Assembly (NCBI GenBank): GCA_902729315.2
Contig: LR746274.1
Coordinates: 6,445,037 to 6,509,036 of the forward strand
Source: Spirodela intermedia
Taxonomy: Eukaryota > Streptophyta > Magnoliopsida > Alismatales > Araceae
DNA: 64,000 nucleotides
Direction: 5' to 3'
The position numbers were made by a program, and so were the translations under genes. The notes beneath the pieces were generated by a model, which saw only the letters and a list, made by a program, of their open reading frames with translations, was not told the DNA's origin and ran no database searches. This document shows, one piece after another, positions 48,219 through 58,581 of the stretch; position 1 is the stretch's first letter; every line of letters starts with the position of its first letter.

Positions 48219-51200
48219 TCACGATGGCAATCAGTGACCTGATTATTTATTAGTTCTCAAGCTCTCAATTATGCAGAGACTCCTGGGTTTGAATGATCTT
48301 TTACTTTTAAAGATTAATTCATGGTTATGGCCTTGTAATCGGTACAGAATGGAATATGGATTCGGAAAATGCGTTCAAATCACAACTCTCTATGGTTTCT
48401 CGTACCCCTTTCAGTCAAAATATTTGATCCTGCTCAATAAATTTTCCACTTTGTTTTCTTACATGTTGAGGAACAATCTTTCTTGATCTTTTTATAAAAT
48501 ATTGTAGAGAGATTGGAGATGGTTCCTGGGATTCCTGGATCATGCCGCTCACGGATCAGGTTGACTTACTAGAAATTATCCTACTTCCCCATGGAAATAT
48601 GTAGCTTTTCTTCTTGATTCTGACGCATTTTCCTCTGATGAATCAGGCAAATGCTGTCTGTGAGAAGGTGAATGAGCCCTCACTGCTGCCAGAGCCGATC
48701 TGTGCGTATATTTGGGGTTGACTTTAGATCTCTTTAATGCGTGTTGAGTTTATGTAACAGGTGAAGAAGATGAAGGAACTCAGTGAGGGCTATCACATTG
48801 TTGGTCTTTCCCAGGTAATTGGGATCCTCACATCCCCACCCTCCACAGTTATTCACTTGATTTCGGTTTAAGCCTGATCAATAGTGGCAGTAAATGTTTT
48901 CTTTTTTTTAATTTTTTATTCTAATCTGGTGTTTTTATGTGGTGATAATTGGCCAGCTTTTAATACCAAATTGTACGGATGTACCATTTTTATGCTGCGA
49001 TATTAAAAACATTGGCTGGATTATAACTATATACTTTCATCAGGTTGCAAATAGAAATTTGTTCCATTTACTGTAATGGCTCCCAAATTGTTTTTCTTCA
49101 TTCTGCGTAACATTTTTCCTATTTCTAACTATTTTGTCTGAGTATTGGATCAACTATTTCTGATGCCTCTGTTATGCTTTCAGGGTAATTTAATAGGTCG
49201 AGCGGTAGTCGAATTTTGTGATGGAGGACCTCCTGTGAGATTTCCCATTCCTCTTCCACTTTTCTAGTTTGATATTTATGATCGTTTTAAAATTGTTACT
49301 ATTACTGTTGTTGTTGTTGTTGCTACTGTTATTAACTCAGCCTTGTATTCTAATCCTGAGGAGTTTTCTTTTCTCTTTCCTAATGATTCTTCACTTTAAC
49401 TGTGGTTAAAGTTCACCATTGGATTAATTTTCTAATTTCCGACACCTATTGATTTTTTCCTAATACGGGGAATGTTTTTTCCCAGGTCAAAAATTTTATT
49501 TCTTTGGGGGGACCACATGCTGGCATTGCTTCTGTGCCGCTTTGTGGAGTAAGCCCTCTTTCAATCCTCCTTATTATTTTTTTCTGAAGTATTTCTGTAT
49601 ACAAATACAAAGGAAACGCTGTAATTTTTTAACTAGGAAAAGGAAAATGGGAACTAATTTAAGATGGAGATTATTGCAAAAAACTAAAATTTATTGAAAT
49701 TATTTATATTTTAATGTTGAACTTGATATCAGACGATAAATATAAACTAGCTCCTTTCCTCTGAATATTATTTACTTACTTTTAGGTTTAACTAGATACT
49801 TACACCACGGTTTTCTTTCCCTCAGACAGGTATCATGTGCATTATTGTGGACAACCTCATCAAATCAGAGGTTTACTCTGACTACGTCCAGGTCACCATT
49901 TATATAAGTAGTTATATTAATTCTATGATACAATGAAAATCACACAGTTTCAGGATCAGACTTGAGATGCCCCAACCCCCCCCCCCCCCCTCCCACTCGA
50001 GTTGTTTATGGCAAGCCACTGATGATCACGGCTATCTGATCTTATCTGCAGGCTCACCTGGCTCCCAGCGGATATATCAAGATTCCGACGGTGAGTAATT
50101 CATGAATAATTTTCCCACGTGTTTATTTTTTATCTTTTCATGCATTTTCCTTGTGTCTTCGAAATTTCATTCATCATGAAATTCACGTCAGTATCTTCTA
50201 GGACTGAAATTTCTTGTCGGCCATTGGCCCTGGGAAAAGGCCCGAAAAACCTTGGCTTGGCATCCAACCTTACCGGCCCCCCTAACCCGCCAAGTGCCCA
50301 ATAATTTTCCTAGGTATTTTCCTTCTCCATTGATTAGAATGGGGAACCAAGCCTGCATTAATCTTCCTGATTTAAACCCTTTGGTTGATTTCAAGGAAAG
50401 TTTCTAGCTTCATCTATTAGGACTGGTGGGCTATGATCCATACCTCTCTCCCTAAAAATCGAGTGTCTCTTCTCTCTAGGATATCCCCGATTACTTGGAG
50501 AAGTGCAGGTTTCTGCCGAAGCTCAACAATGAACGGCCCAGCGAGAGGAACTCTACCTACAAGGATCGGTTTAGCAGCCTTCAGACGCTGGTTCTGATCA
50601 TGGTGAACTGACTTTTGCTCATCCTTTTTGTTTTTCTCTTCCTATGATGGTGCCCGATTTTAATGGACCCGCTGACCAAATGCCCACCTTTTTTTTTTCC
50701 ATTGGCTTTCTGCCGTCAGTTTGACCATGACAATGTTCTTGTTCCTCGTGAAACGTCGTGGTTTGGGTTCTATCCCGATGCCTCTTTCAGCCCTGTTTTG
50801 CCAGCAGAAGAGGTAAGAAAACCATCAATGATCCCACCTTCATAACCATGGAAAAAGGATTGCCGGATAAAATTGGATTTCACAATGGGGTCAACTGGGG
50901 TCCCAAGCCCGGCATTCGCTGATCAGCCGGCGTCATTTTCCTTGTCTGGCAATTCTTTGCAGACCCTCCTCTACAAGGAAGACTGGATAGGCTTGAAGGT
51001 GTTGAATGAGGCAGGTCGGGTCAAGTTCGTCAGCGTGGCAGGGAATCATCTGGGGATCTCTCGGGCTGACATGAGGGAGCATGTGGTCCCTTACTTGAAG
51101 GCTGGGGACGGTGGAAATCTCTGGAGCTCTCTCTCTAATCTCTGGGCCACATCCGTTGAGGCCGTCCATGGAAGCTGGCTGGGGAGGATGGTGGGGCTAG

Positions 51201-51244
51201 CTGAAGCAGCTCCGCCCTGGGCTGCCCCCGTGGGTGAGAGTTGA
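47392..51244 (+). CDS. Palmitoyl-protein thioesterase (PPT1-like)
   Basis: Alpha/beta hydrolase that removes fatty acyl groups from cysteines of proteins, acting in the endomembrane/vacuolar system. Twelve exons with GT/AG ends join in phase: 47392-47533, 47844-47928, 48508-48559, 48647-48667, 48761-48814, 49184-49234, 49486-49548, 49826-49891, 50052-50090, 50480-50602, 50720-50812, 50963-51244. The product has 356 residues. Residues about 15-40 form a hydrophobic signal peptide. The first domain strand reads PFIVLHGIGDRC. The nucleophile is in GLSQGN (Ser117), followed by FISLGGPHAGIASVP. The acid is probably Asp236 in DHDNVLVP, with ETSWFGFY after it, and the base is His292 in AGNHLGIS. Length and motif order match the family. 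The start is the Met that opens the signal peptide. I see no defect, so the gene looks functional. Confidence 0.95.
48174..48215. repeat. (CT)n microsatellite in intron 2 of the thioesterase gene
   Basis: About 20 CT units. Confidence 0.95.
49978..49991. repeat. Poly-C run in intron 8 of the thioesterase gene
   Basis: About 13-14 consecutive C residues, a likely slippage site. Confidence 0.85.
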
Positions 51245-51456
51245 GGCAGGGCCTCAGCCCGATGCCAGATGGAATGGACTCTCTTCTGCTCTCTACGAGT
51301 GTGTGTACAGCGCACCACCTTCATGTGTACCTCAAAGTAATATCGACTCCTCTCTCTCTCTCTCTCTCTCCCCTCCTGTATATATGCACTGTTTCCTACT
51401 TGGGTGACCTTTCAGGTGGGCAGTGGAAAATCCAGCTGAGCTAAGGGTTTACCAGG

Positions 51457-51512
<56 letters not shown>

Positions 51513-52069
51513 TTACAAGGTTTACTTGGGTAGAGGAAGATTGATGTGAGCGGGAGAAGGGTAATGAGTATTTTTAGTTTCTAATTAAATTTAGTTTTTT
51601 CCCTTACCAAAGTTAACTGGCCTTTTGGACATGAAATTCCTTGGGACTAAAACCACGGGAGTAAATTAACAAGCCAACTTTATAGGGCCCCAAGACAAAT
51701 TTAATATTTTTATGATTCATTTACAATACTAAGTCCATGATTCTCTACAGAAATGGAGGCCCATTTTTTGTTGGAGATTAATATAAACCCCTCATTTAGA
51801 ATTTTGTTCAAAAAATAAACCTTAATCAATTTTCCATTTCCTACAAGTACAGTGCATATTTGGAACGGTCGAAGGAGTCGTAAACTTGGGAAAAGGTCGT
51901 CTTTGCAAAAAAAGTAACAGAAATTTGTAAAAAAACACTTTGTTCGGACGTTTTCTCCTGAGGCAGACCATATTTCAGAGAACCTCACACGGGTAGAGTA
52001 TACACACGATATTGTAAATGTAAGTGGTATAACTAAAACTGAAATGCTTGACGGCTCACTTGCTGAGTG
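51245..52069. other. Intergenic region, probably 3' UTR plus spacer
   Basis: Starts with the probable 3' UTR of the thioesterase gene, which contains a CT run at about 51350-51371 and a (GT)n(GA)n compound microsatellite at 51461-51511. No further gene recognised. Confidence 0.55.
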
Positions 52070-52072
52070 GCG

Positions 52073-52340
52073 TAGCCCATCTGGAAACGTTCTATGATTC
52101 TCTTTTCTCTTTTGTGATAATGTTTAAAGCCCATCTGGTGCATTATGGCCCATTAGCTCAAGTTAATAGGTTCTCTTGGGGAAGCCCATTAGTTCCAATT
52201 GTTCGCCAACCGTTCGATTGTTGGATCAATCTCAACCGACGGCTAGCCTACTGTGCATGAAGGAGTATTAGGGTTTTGGAAACATATCCTATAAATCGCA
52301 GACCTCTCTCTCCCTCTCTCTTCTCTCTCTTCGCAGCAGC
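52073..52340 (+). promoter_or_regulatory. Ribosomal-protein-type promoter of eL41
   Basis: Four GCCCAT (site II-type) elements at about 52075, 52129, 52148 and 52184 stand upstream of a perfect telo-box (TTAGGGTTT, 52268-52276), then a TATA-like TATAAAT (52290-52296) and a pyrimidine-rich start region (about 52300-52335). Site II plus telo-box is the known arrangement of plant ribosomal protein promoters. The transcription start is inferred, not seen. Confidence 0.75.
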
Positions 52341-52393
52341 CTCCAGACGAGAAGGGGGCGGGAGCGCATAGGGGCGGGGGGCTACCGGCGATC

Positions 52394-53879
52394 ATGAGGG
52401 CGAAGGTACAATCAGTGATAAACTGTCATCTGCCATGTTCATTTTTCTTCGGAGGATTTCCCGTTTCGCTTTTGTGAACAGTCGGGACTGTAGTTTTCCG
52501 TGTGTTCCATGCGTATTCTTTATTTGATCCGGGTGGCTGGCATAGTTGGTAGATCTGTCTTCGTGCTTCGACTCCGGCATTGCGGTTGCTTTGGTTGGAC
52601 ATTGACTGAGTATTCATTTTGTCTCGAAGAATATGATATCCAAATATCCATGGTATCACTTGTTGTGCGATGTCTCTGGGTAGCTCTCAATGTGAATAGC
52701 TAGGATTCCTGGTTGTCTCCATGGTCTGTTAGGTAGAAACTGACTCGTTTTCCTTGTGATTCCCGTCTTTCTACTTCCATTAGATTGATTTTTTCTCGTT
52801 GTTTATAAACTTGCGTAAGCTTTTCATTTGGCTTCTAATTGTTGACCTGAATCCTTTTGCCTATTGAGGGCGGCTTTATGATTTATTTCATGTCGCTGAT
52901 GTTTCTGATTCCGATGCTCTGAACATGGGGCAACATTACTCTTCCGCTAGATATTTTACATGTCGGCTCTGGAATGTCTTCTTTAGCTTATCTGTTGTGT
53001 TCGGAATTTTGGTAATGTAGGTTTCTTCAGGAGCACTTTTCCAATGTAGACCACTATGACTTATTTCTAGAGCCACGTCCTCTACGATATGTGGTGTTGC
53101 ATTGTGCTATCCCGCTAGGAAGTACGAATGCGCCAGCGCCTCGTTCTCTATAAGTTGAATGTCCGACAAGCTGATCTCAGTTCTGATCTAAAATATCAAC
53201 GAAAAGCGAATGAAAGAGAGTGCGAGAGCTAAAAGCAATGAAATCAGTTTGCATTTTTTTCTTTTTTTCTTCCTTTGATATCGGTATCCTTATTATCGTA
53301 CTCTTCTGCTGAATTTTGGTTTCCATGGAGAAATAAGGGATAGATAGAGTATTTACTCAATAGCCCTCATTCCTGAAGACAAACAATATCTCAAGTACCT
53401 TAACAATACCTCACCTTTAATAAATGTTTTGGATTTATTCATTACTCTCCATTAAATGGCTAGTTTTTCATGCTGGAATTTACGTACAAATCAGAGACCT
53501 ATCTTAGTGAAATTTTGTGGCATTTGTTTGGAATCTATTTTGACGCTTGTAGCAGATTTTCTACAACTTTGTACCATTTTTTCGAGATCAGAGTCTATAA
53601 GTGCATTTCTTGTCCCGCTGGTTAATGCGCGTTTTAATTTATATAGTAAAAAGCAAACATTGGGCCAAAATAGCATTACTCTTTAATATGAATAGAAGGC
53701 CAAATTTTCTTTTCTTTGGCCTGATTCTGAAAATTGTGTTAATCCAGTAACATTAGCATGGAATCAACCCTTTCCTAAAGTTTCTTTTTTCCTACCTTTT
53801 CCTTTTTTTTCAGTGGAAGAAGAAGCGCATGAGGAGGTTGAAGAGGAAGCGCAGAAAGATGAGACAGAGATCTAAGTAG
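52394..53879 (+). CDS. RPL41: 60S ribosomal protein eL41
   Basis: The smallest ribosomal protein, a 25-residue, almost entirely Arg/Lys helix of the large subunit. Two exons: 52394-52405 (ATG AGG GCG AAG, donor GT) and 53814-53879 (after a long pyrimidine tract and CAG). Joined they read MRAK then WKKKRMRRLKRKR and end at TAG (53877-53879). The length and sequence are as expected for the highly conserved family. The intron is about 1.4 kb. The gene is too short to show up as an ordinary open frame. Strong expression is expected from the upstream site II/telo-box promoter. Confidence 0.95.
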
Positions 53880-55508
53880 ATGGAGGACAAAGGTCCGGGC
53901 GCCATTTTGACCCTCCAAAGTTCTGTTGTTCTTAATAGAAGAACTCCCATTAATCGTGTGATTCAACTTGCAGTTTGATTTAGGTTATGAAACCAGTACT
54001 TGCCAGTTTGATTCTAGCTCTTTAGATGACTATTGCTGCGGTGAGAATTATTTTAAATTATTACAACCGCCATTTTCCAATTGCATGATCTTTTTTCTCT
54101 GTTCCATCTTCATGCTGTTCCGATGACATGGATTAATTTCCTCAAAAAGGCAATTCATAGAAACCAAGATTACCTAATAAGGTAATTCATTCATTAGGTA
54201 TTTCTTGTCATGGTTGTTGATAAACCCAAATCAGGTGTGTATTCTAGAGGTTCAATGGTGCGTAAGAACGACCAGGTGTGTGCTCTCCGGTTAATGTCCA
54301 TGAGCATATGAGCCCAATTTATCCCTCCCAATGTTATCGCTGAGATCAGTTTACAGATATTAAGCGATTCTAGTCCCATGTGAGGGATGAGGAAAGCCCA
54401 GGTAAGCTCCATAATATCTTTGGGAATATAAACTTTTTAAATAATTCAGAGAAAGTTGAAGTCGACTAATTGTACTAAGCCGCTCATGTAGCATGTGGCG
54501 CCTCCTCTCTCTCTCTCGCTCTCTCTCTCTCTCTCGCTTTTCTTTGATCAGCCAGAGTAAGGTCCCGGGCCATTCAGATCCCCTTAAGAAGCAATATTAA
54601 CTTGTATAAAGTGACTAAACAGAGAATGTTACATTGATTTAAATATTAACGTGAATGATAATTTCTTCTCACCTACTTCTGAGAAGAATAATGAATTGCT
54701 CTGAACGAGCCCACTTGGCCAACAAGTTGGAAACTTCTGGGTTATTTGATGGCAACCTACAGTAACTAAACTATTAAGTTTTAGCTAAGAATGGAAATCA
54801 AATAGGATAAAAAGTCAAGAGGAGACCCAATAGATCGGCAAAAAGAAATTATCCATCATCCACCATCCAATCCCAATTCACGGCATTCCAGCCCCACAAA
54901 CGATCAGCGATCCCATCTGTGTGACTCACCCGCTGGCCAACTCTCCATATTATCTATCACCTTCCCGTGGGAAGAAACGGTTATTTTGTTTTTTTACCAA
55001 AAATCCCCCAGTCATCATCAGCCACGGCTTGAACAACTTGTCCCCGAATAAGTATGGACAGGAGATAATAAGAAAGAGACTATGGGGAAAATCTGGGGAG
55101 AACGCAAGCAAGAACGTTCTGCAGATTTTTAATCTCTGCTTTCAATTATTCAATCTAAATTGTACAGCAAAGTATGGACAGGAGCAAGAACACGGGTGAG
55201 CCTTCTTCCACAGGAAGAATCTCAAAGATACGAATTGCACTAGATCCCAACTCGATAAATTCATGGGGCCGACAGAGCTCGAGTTTATTCAAAAATCAAA
55301 TGTGGAAGATAACCCATCATGCAAGACGAGGCGGAAACCCAGTCGAGGTTAGAATCAAATATATATACCTTGTTCTTCCTGAATGAGGCAATGGGTGGCC
55401 TGGCCTCTGCAAGAGGAACGAGCTTGTTGATCCTGTTCTTGTTCCTGCTGCATGTCTTGGGGAGGAGAACCCCAGAGGAGGAGGAGGAGGAGGAGGAGGA
55501 GGAGGAGA
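53880..55508. other. Intergenic region between convergent genes
   Basis: Contains the 3' UTR of the eL41 gene on the left and that of the minus-strand PPR gene on the right, with CT-rich microsatellite sequence at about 54504-54536. A GAG trinucleotide run at 55475-55506 lies just after the PPR stop codon. No further gene recognised. Confidence 0.55.
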
Positions 55509-57212
55509 TCAGTCGAGGAGCAAGTCCAGGTCGTACTGCATGGAGATCCTCTCGGCGGTGGTGCGGCTGACAGCCTCCCTGGAGTGGAGCTCCCCGAGGA
55601 CCGCCGCCGCGAGCTCCGGCTGGTCCTCGTGGGCGAGGCCCTCGACGAAGATTATGTAGGAGGTCTCGTTGGGCGGGTAGCCCTTGTGGATCATCATGGC
55701 GAAGACGTCGACGGCGAGGTCGGTCCGCTGGGCCTTGCACATGCCGAGGATGAGGGCGTTGTAGTTGTCGATGTCCGGCCTGGAGCCGTTCTCCTCCATG
55801 ACCTCGAAGATCTGCAGGGCCTCGTCGAGCATGCCCTCCAGGCAGAGCCCGCGGATCAGGGAGGAGATGGTGTAGGAGTCCGGGGTGAATCCGGATTTGG
55901 CCGTCATGGCCTCGAGAAGCTGGAAGGCCGCGAGGGTGCTGCCCTTCTTGCAGAGGACGGAGATGACGGTGCGGTAGAAGTCGTGCATGGGGCAGTCCTG
56001 CTTGCCCCCCAGGCCCTGGATCACGGCGAAGGCTTCCGCCACCATGCCCTCCCCGCAGAGCGCCGCCACCGCGTTGTAGGTGCCCTCGTTGAAGGGGCAG
56101 CTCTTCTGCGCCATCATCTCGAGGCAGCGCTCCGCCGCCGCGAGGTTTCTCTCCCGGCAGAAGCGGGCGATGATGGGGTTGTAGCTGGCAGCGTTGGGCT
56201 TGAACCCCCCCCGGGTCATCTCCTCGAGCACCTCCAGGGCCTGCCCCGTGCGCCCGTGGGCGGCCAGCGAGCCGATGAGGATGTTGAAGGTGATGATGCT
56301 GGGGGAGCACCCGCGGCTGCCCATCTCCGAAAGCAGCTCTTCCGACTCCGCCCACCGCCCGTCGTAGCAGAGGCTCCGCAGCATGATGTTGTAGCTCACC
56401 ACATTGGGGCGGAAGCCCTTGCCGGGGAGTTCCCGGAAGAGGCGGAAGGCGTCCTCGAAGCGGCCCTCCTTGCAGAGCCCCGTGAGCAGGACGTTGTAGC
56501 TGACCAGGTTGGGCTTCCCGCCCTTGACGACGATCTCCTCCAGGAGCTTGGCAGCCTCGTCGACGCCCCTCTCCTTGTAGGCCGCTTCCAGGAGGAAGGA
56601 GTAAGTGAAGACGTTGGGGGTGAGCCCCCGCTGCATCAGCCGGTCCAGGAGCTGCAGGCTCTGCTGCAGATTGCCGTGGATGCAGAGGCCGCGCACCAGG
56701 GAGTTGTAGGTGGCCGTGGTGGGCGCGCAGCCGAGCTCGTCCATCTTGTCCACCAGCTGCATGGCGTAGCCCACGTTGCCCCGCTTGCAGAGTTGGTTCA
56801 CCAGGAAGGTGAACGTAGAGGAGTCGGGGGTCGTCCCCGCGGAGACCATCAGGTCCATCACCCGCAGGGCCTTGCGGATCTTGTTCACCTTGCAGAGTTC
56901 GTACAGGAGCTGCGTGGCCTGCTCCAGGTTGGGGGAGAGCCCCCTCCCTACCATGTGCTCCAGGTACAGAAAGGTGTCGTTCAGCCGCAGCTCCTTGGCC
57001 CGCTGGTCGCCTCCGCCGCCCCCGCCCTTCCCGTTCCTCCAGCTGGGGAGGGCGAACTGCCCCGCCGCTGCCGCCGCCGCCGCCCCCGGGGGGGCTTTGG
57101 CAGCGCCGCGGGGTGCCGTGAGAAGGCAGATTGGGGCCCGCCGTCCCTCGGGCCGGTGGGAAACCCTAGCGGGCAGGCCGGGGGAGGAAGAGGACTGGAG
57201 GAGAGCCGCCAT
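55509..57212 (-). CDS. Pentatricopeptide repeat protein, P-class, probably plastid-targeted
   Basis: An organelle RNA-binding protein made of tandem 35-residue helical repeats. Single exon, 567 codons, very GC-rich. I start at the ATG at 57210-57212: it opens a Ser/Ala/Arg-rich stretch typical of a plastid transit peptide, while the in-frame ATG at 57399-57401 would add an Arg/Glu-rich leader unlike one. About twelve P-type repeats follow, e.g. TFTFLVNQLCKRGNVGYAMQ, TYNSLVRGLCIHGN, SYNVLLTGLCKEGRFEDAF, SYNIMLRSLCYDGRW, TISSLIRGLCLEGMLDEALQ and NYNALILGMCKAQRTDLAVD. No E, DYW or SMR domain follows, so it is a pure P-class protein. The wording resembles the family of Arabidopsis At1g79080, an inference from memory. 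Long open frames on the opposite strand (55452-57632) are shadows of its GC bias. Confidence 0.92.
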   Translation of the reverse strand: MAALLQSSSSPGLPARVSHRPEGRRAPICLLTAPRGAAKAPPGAAAAAAAGQFALPSWRNGKGGGGGGDQRAKELRLNDTFLYLEHMVGRGLSPNLEQATQLLYELCKVNKIRKALRVMDLMVSAGTTPDSSTFTFLVNQLCKRGNVGYAMQLVDKMDELGCAPTTATYNSLVRGLCIHGNLQQSLQLLDRLMQRGLTPNVFTYSFLLEAAYKERGVDEAAKLLEEIVVKGGKPNLVSYNVLLTGLCKEGRFEDAFRLFRELPGKGFRPNVVSYNIMLRSLCYDGRWAESEELLSEMGSRGCSPSIITFNILIGSLAAHGRTGQALEVLEEMTRGGFKPNAASYNPIIARFCRERNLAAAERCLEMMAQKSCPFNEGTYNAVAALCGEGMVAEAFAVIQGLGGKQDCPMHDFYRTVISVLCKKGSTLAAFQLLEAMTAKSGFTPDSYTISSLIRGLCLEGMLDEALQIFEVMEENGSRPDIDNYNALILGMCKAQRTDLAVDVFAMMIHKGYPPNETSYIIFVEGLAHEDQPELAAAVLGELHSREAVSRTTAERISMQYDLDLLLD

Positions 57213-57757
57213 CGCGGGCGGCGGGCTCCGGGCTTGCCCCTCCCCAGCTGCCGCGGTGGCTATCCGCGGTGCCCCATTGCAAGCTCGTCCCTTGATCTCT
57301 TCTTCCTCTCTCGACTCTCCTCTCTCTCTCTCTCTATCTATGCTCCCTCTATTGAATGCCCACGGGATGTGGTGAAAGGGGAATTCTTTCGCCTCATCCA
57401 CAGCCCCTTATCGCCCCCCATCCTTCCGCAAGGCGTCCACCCTTCCACCGTCTGGCCCCTCTTCTGCATCCGAAAACTGCACGCTCTTTTATCTGCCAAC
57501 GCCGTCAACGAAGGCACGGTCAAAGCCCCCGGCCACAGATCTAAACAGGGCCGCCGAATGGACCGCCCCACTCCAGGCCCTTCTTCTGGGCCGAACCAAA
57601 AAAAAAAGACCATTCCCATATTTATTTATTAATCCCAGTGAATAAAGCAACTGAGATTATCTAGTGTTAGACTTCACCGTACCCTTATTTTATTTTATTC
57701 TTTTTAATTTTAAAATAAATTACAGGAGAATATTGTCTTATTATTAACTACAGCTGA
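57213..57757. other. Upstream region of the PPR gene
   Basis: Probably holds the 5' UTR and promoter of the minus-strand PPR gene, with a CT-rich run at 57318-57336 and GGCCC motifs near 57575-57595. No separate gene recognised. Confidence 0.5.
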
Positions 57758-58033
57758 GTGGCCGACATGCATTTATCCAGTATGCATTTCAAGAAGGCTT
57801 TGGATGCTCTATATAAACAACGGCAATGCATCCTCCCAAGCAAGGCCGATGGAGAGGAAGGAGAGCCGGTGTTCGCTTCCGCAACAGTCGAGAAGGCCTT
57901 CTTTGCCCCCCATGTGCTGACGGACGGCGCCGCCGCCGTGTTCATGCACGTGGTTCTCACGGCGGGCCTCGCTCTGCTCCAGCTGGGCGTCTTCCTCGCG
58001 TACGCGGCGCCGCCGCCCTGTTCACGTTCCTGA
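57758..58033 (+). CDS. Hypothetical small open frame, doubtful
   Basis: A 91-codon frame with a hydrophobic, membrane-helix-like segment near its end (VFMHVVLTAGLALLQLGVFL). A good TATA box (TATATAAA, 57810-57817) lies inside the frame. If that box is used, transcription would begin downstream of this ATG and a shorter product would be made. The opposite strand is open too, as expected from GC bias. I do not recognise a family; it could equally be a gene fragment or a chance frame. Confidence 0.2.
   Translation: MADMHLSSMHFKKALDALYKQRQCILPSKADGEEGEPVFASATVEKAFFAPHVLTDGAAAVFMHVVLTAGLALLQLGVFLAYAAPPPCSRS
57810..57817 (+). promoter_or_regulatory. TATA-box-like element
   Basis: CTATATAAAC in a GC-balanced context, followed about 25-30 bp later by a GC-rich open frame. 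No other promoter element was identified. Confidence 0.35.
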
Positions 58034-58520
58034 TCCTCCGGCATTGACACCTGGCTATGGAATTAAAACAGGAGTTACGACGCAGCGTGTACTCCAGTTA
58101 TTGCCATCTTGATGTTCTCCTATTAGGCTTACGCTGTCTTAATTGTCTACCGCTGCATACCGGATATATATGTAGACATACAGAGAGAGAGATCCAGACG
58201 GAGAGCAGTGGAGAGGAGGGAGAGAGAGAGAGAGAGCAGTGCAGAGGAGATATAAATGCAGAGGCAGGGGGGAGAGAGAGAGCAGCGGAGATGAGGTGAG
58301 GAAGAGAGAGAGGCGTCGGCCCTGTCCTCTTTTCTGGCCACCCCCTCCGCGGCGGCTGTGTTCCCCGTGGTCAATCGAGATTTTTGGGCCCACATCCAAG
58401 GTTCTGCAAGCTTGTCCGTCACGTGGCAACCGAATCTAGACGACCTTTCTGTCTGTCTCATTGCTAACAGAGGGTCAGAGGCGTTCTTCCCTCTTCCCTG
58501 CCCGCTGTTCCACTCTAAGC

Positions 58521-58581
<61 letters not shown>

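Noticed and set aside
55285-56355. A 356-codon minus-strand frame overlapping the PPR gene
   Set aside because: Frame-shifted reading of the PPR sequence, dominated by Gly/Arg/His; no family recognised.
55509-57401. Using the upstream Met at 57401 for the PPR protein
   Set aside because: The added 63 residues are Arg/Glu-rich and unlike a transit peptide; the Met at 57212 starts a plausible plastid-targeting sequence.
55452-57632. A 726-codon plus-strand open frame opposite the PPR gene
   Set aside because: It is the antisense shadow of a GC-rich coding sequence: low-complexity Arg/Glu/Gly/His content, no domain, while the minus strand reads clear PPR repeats.
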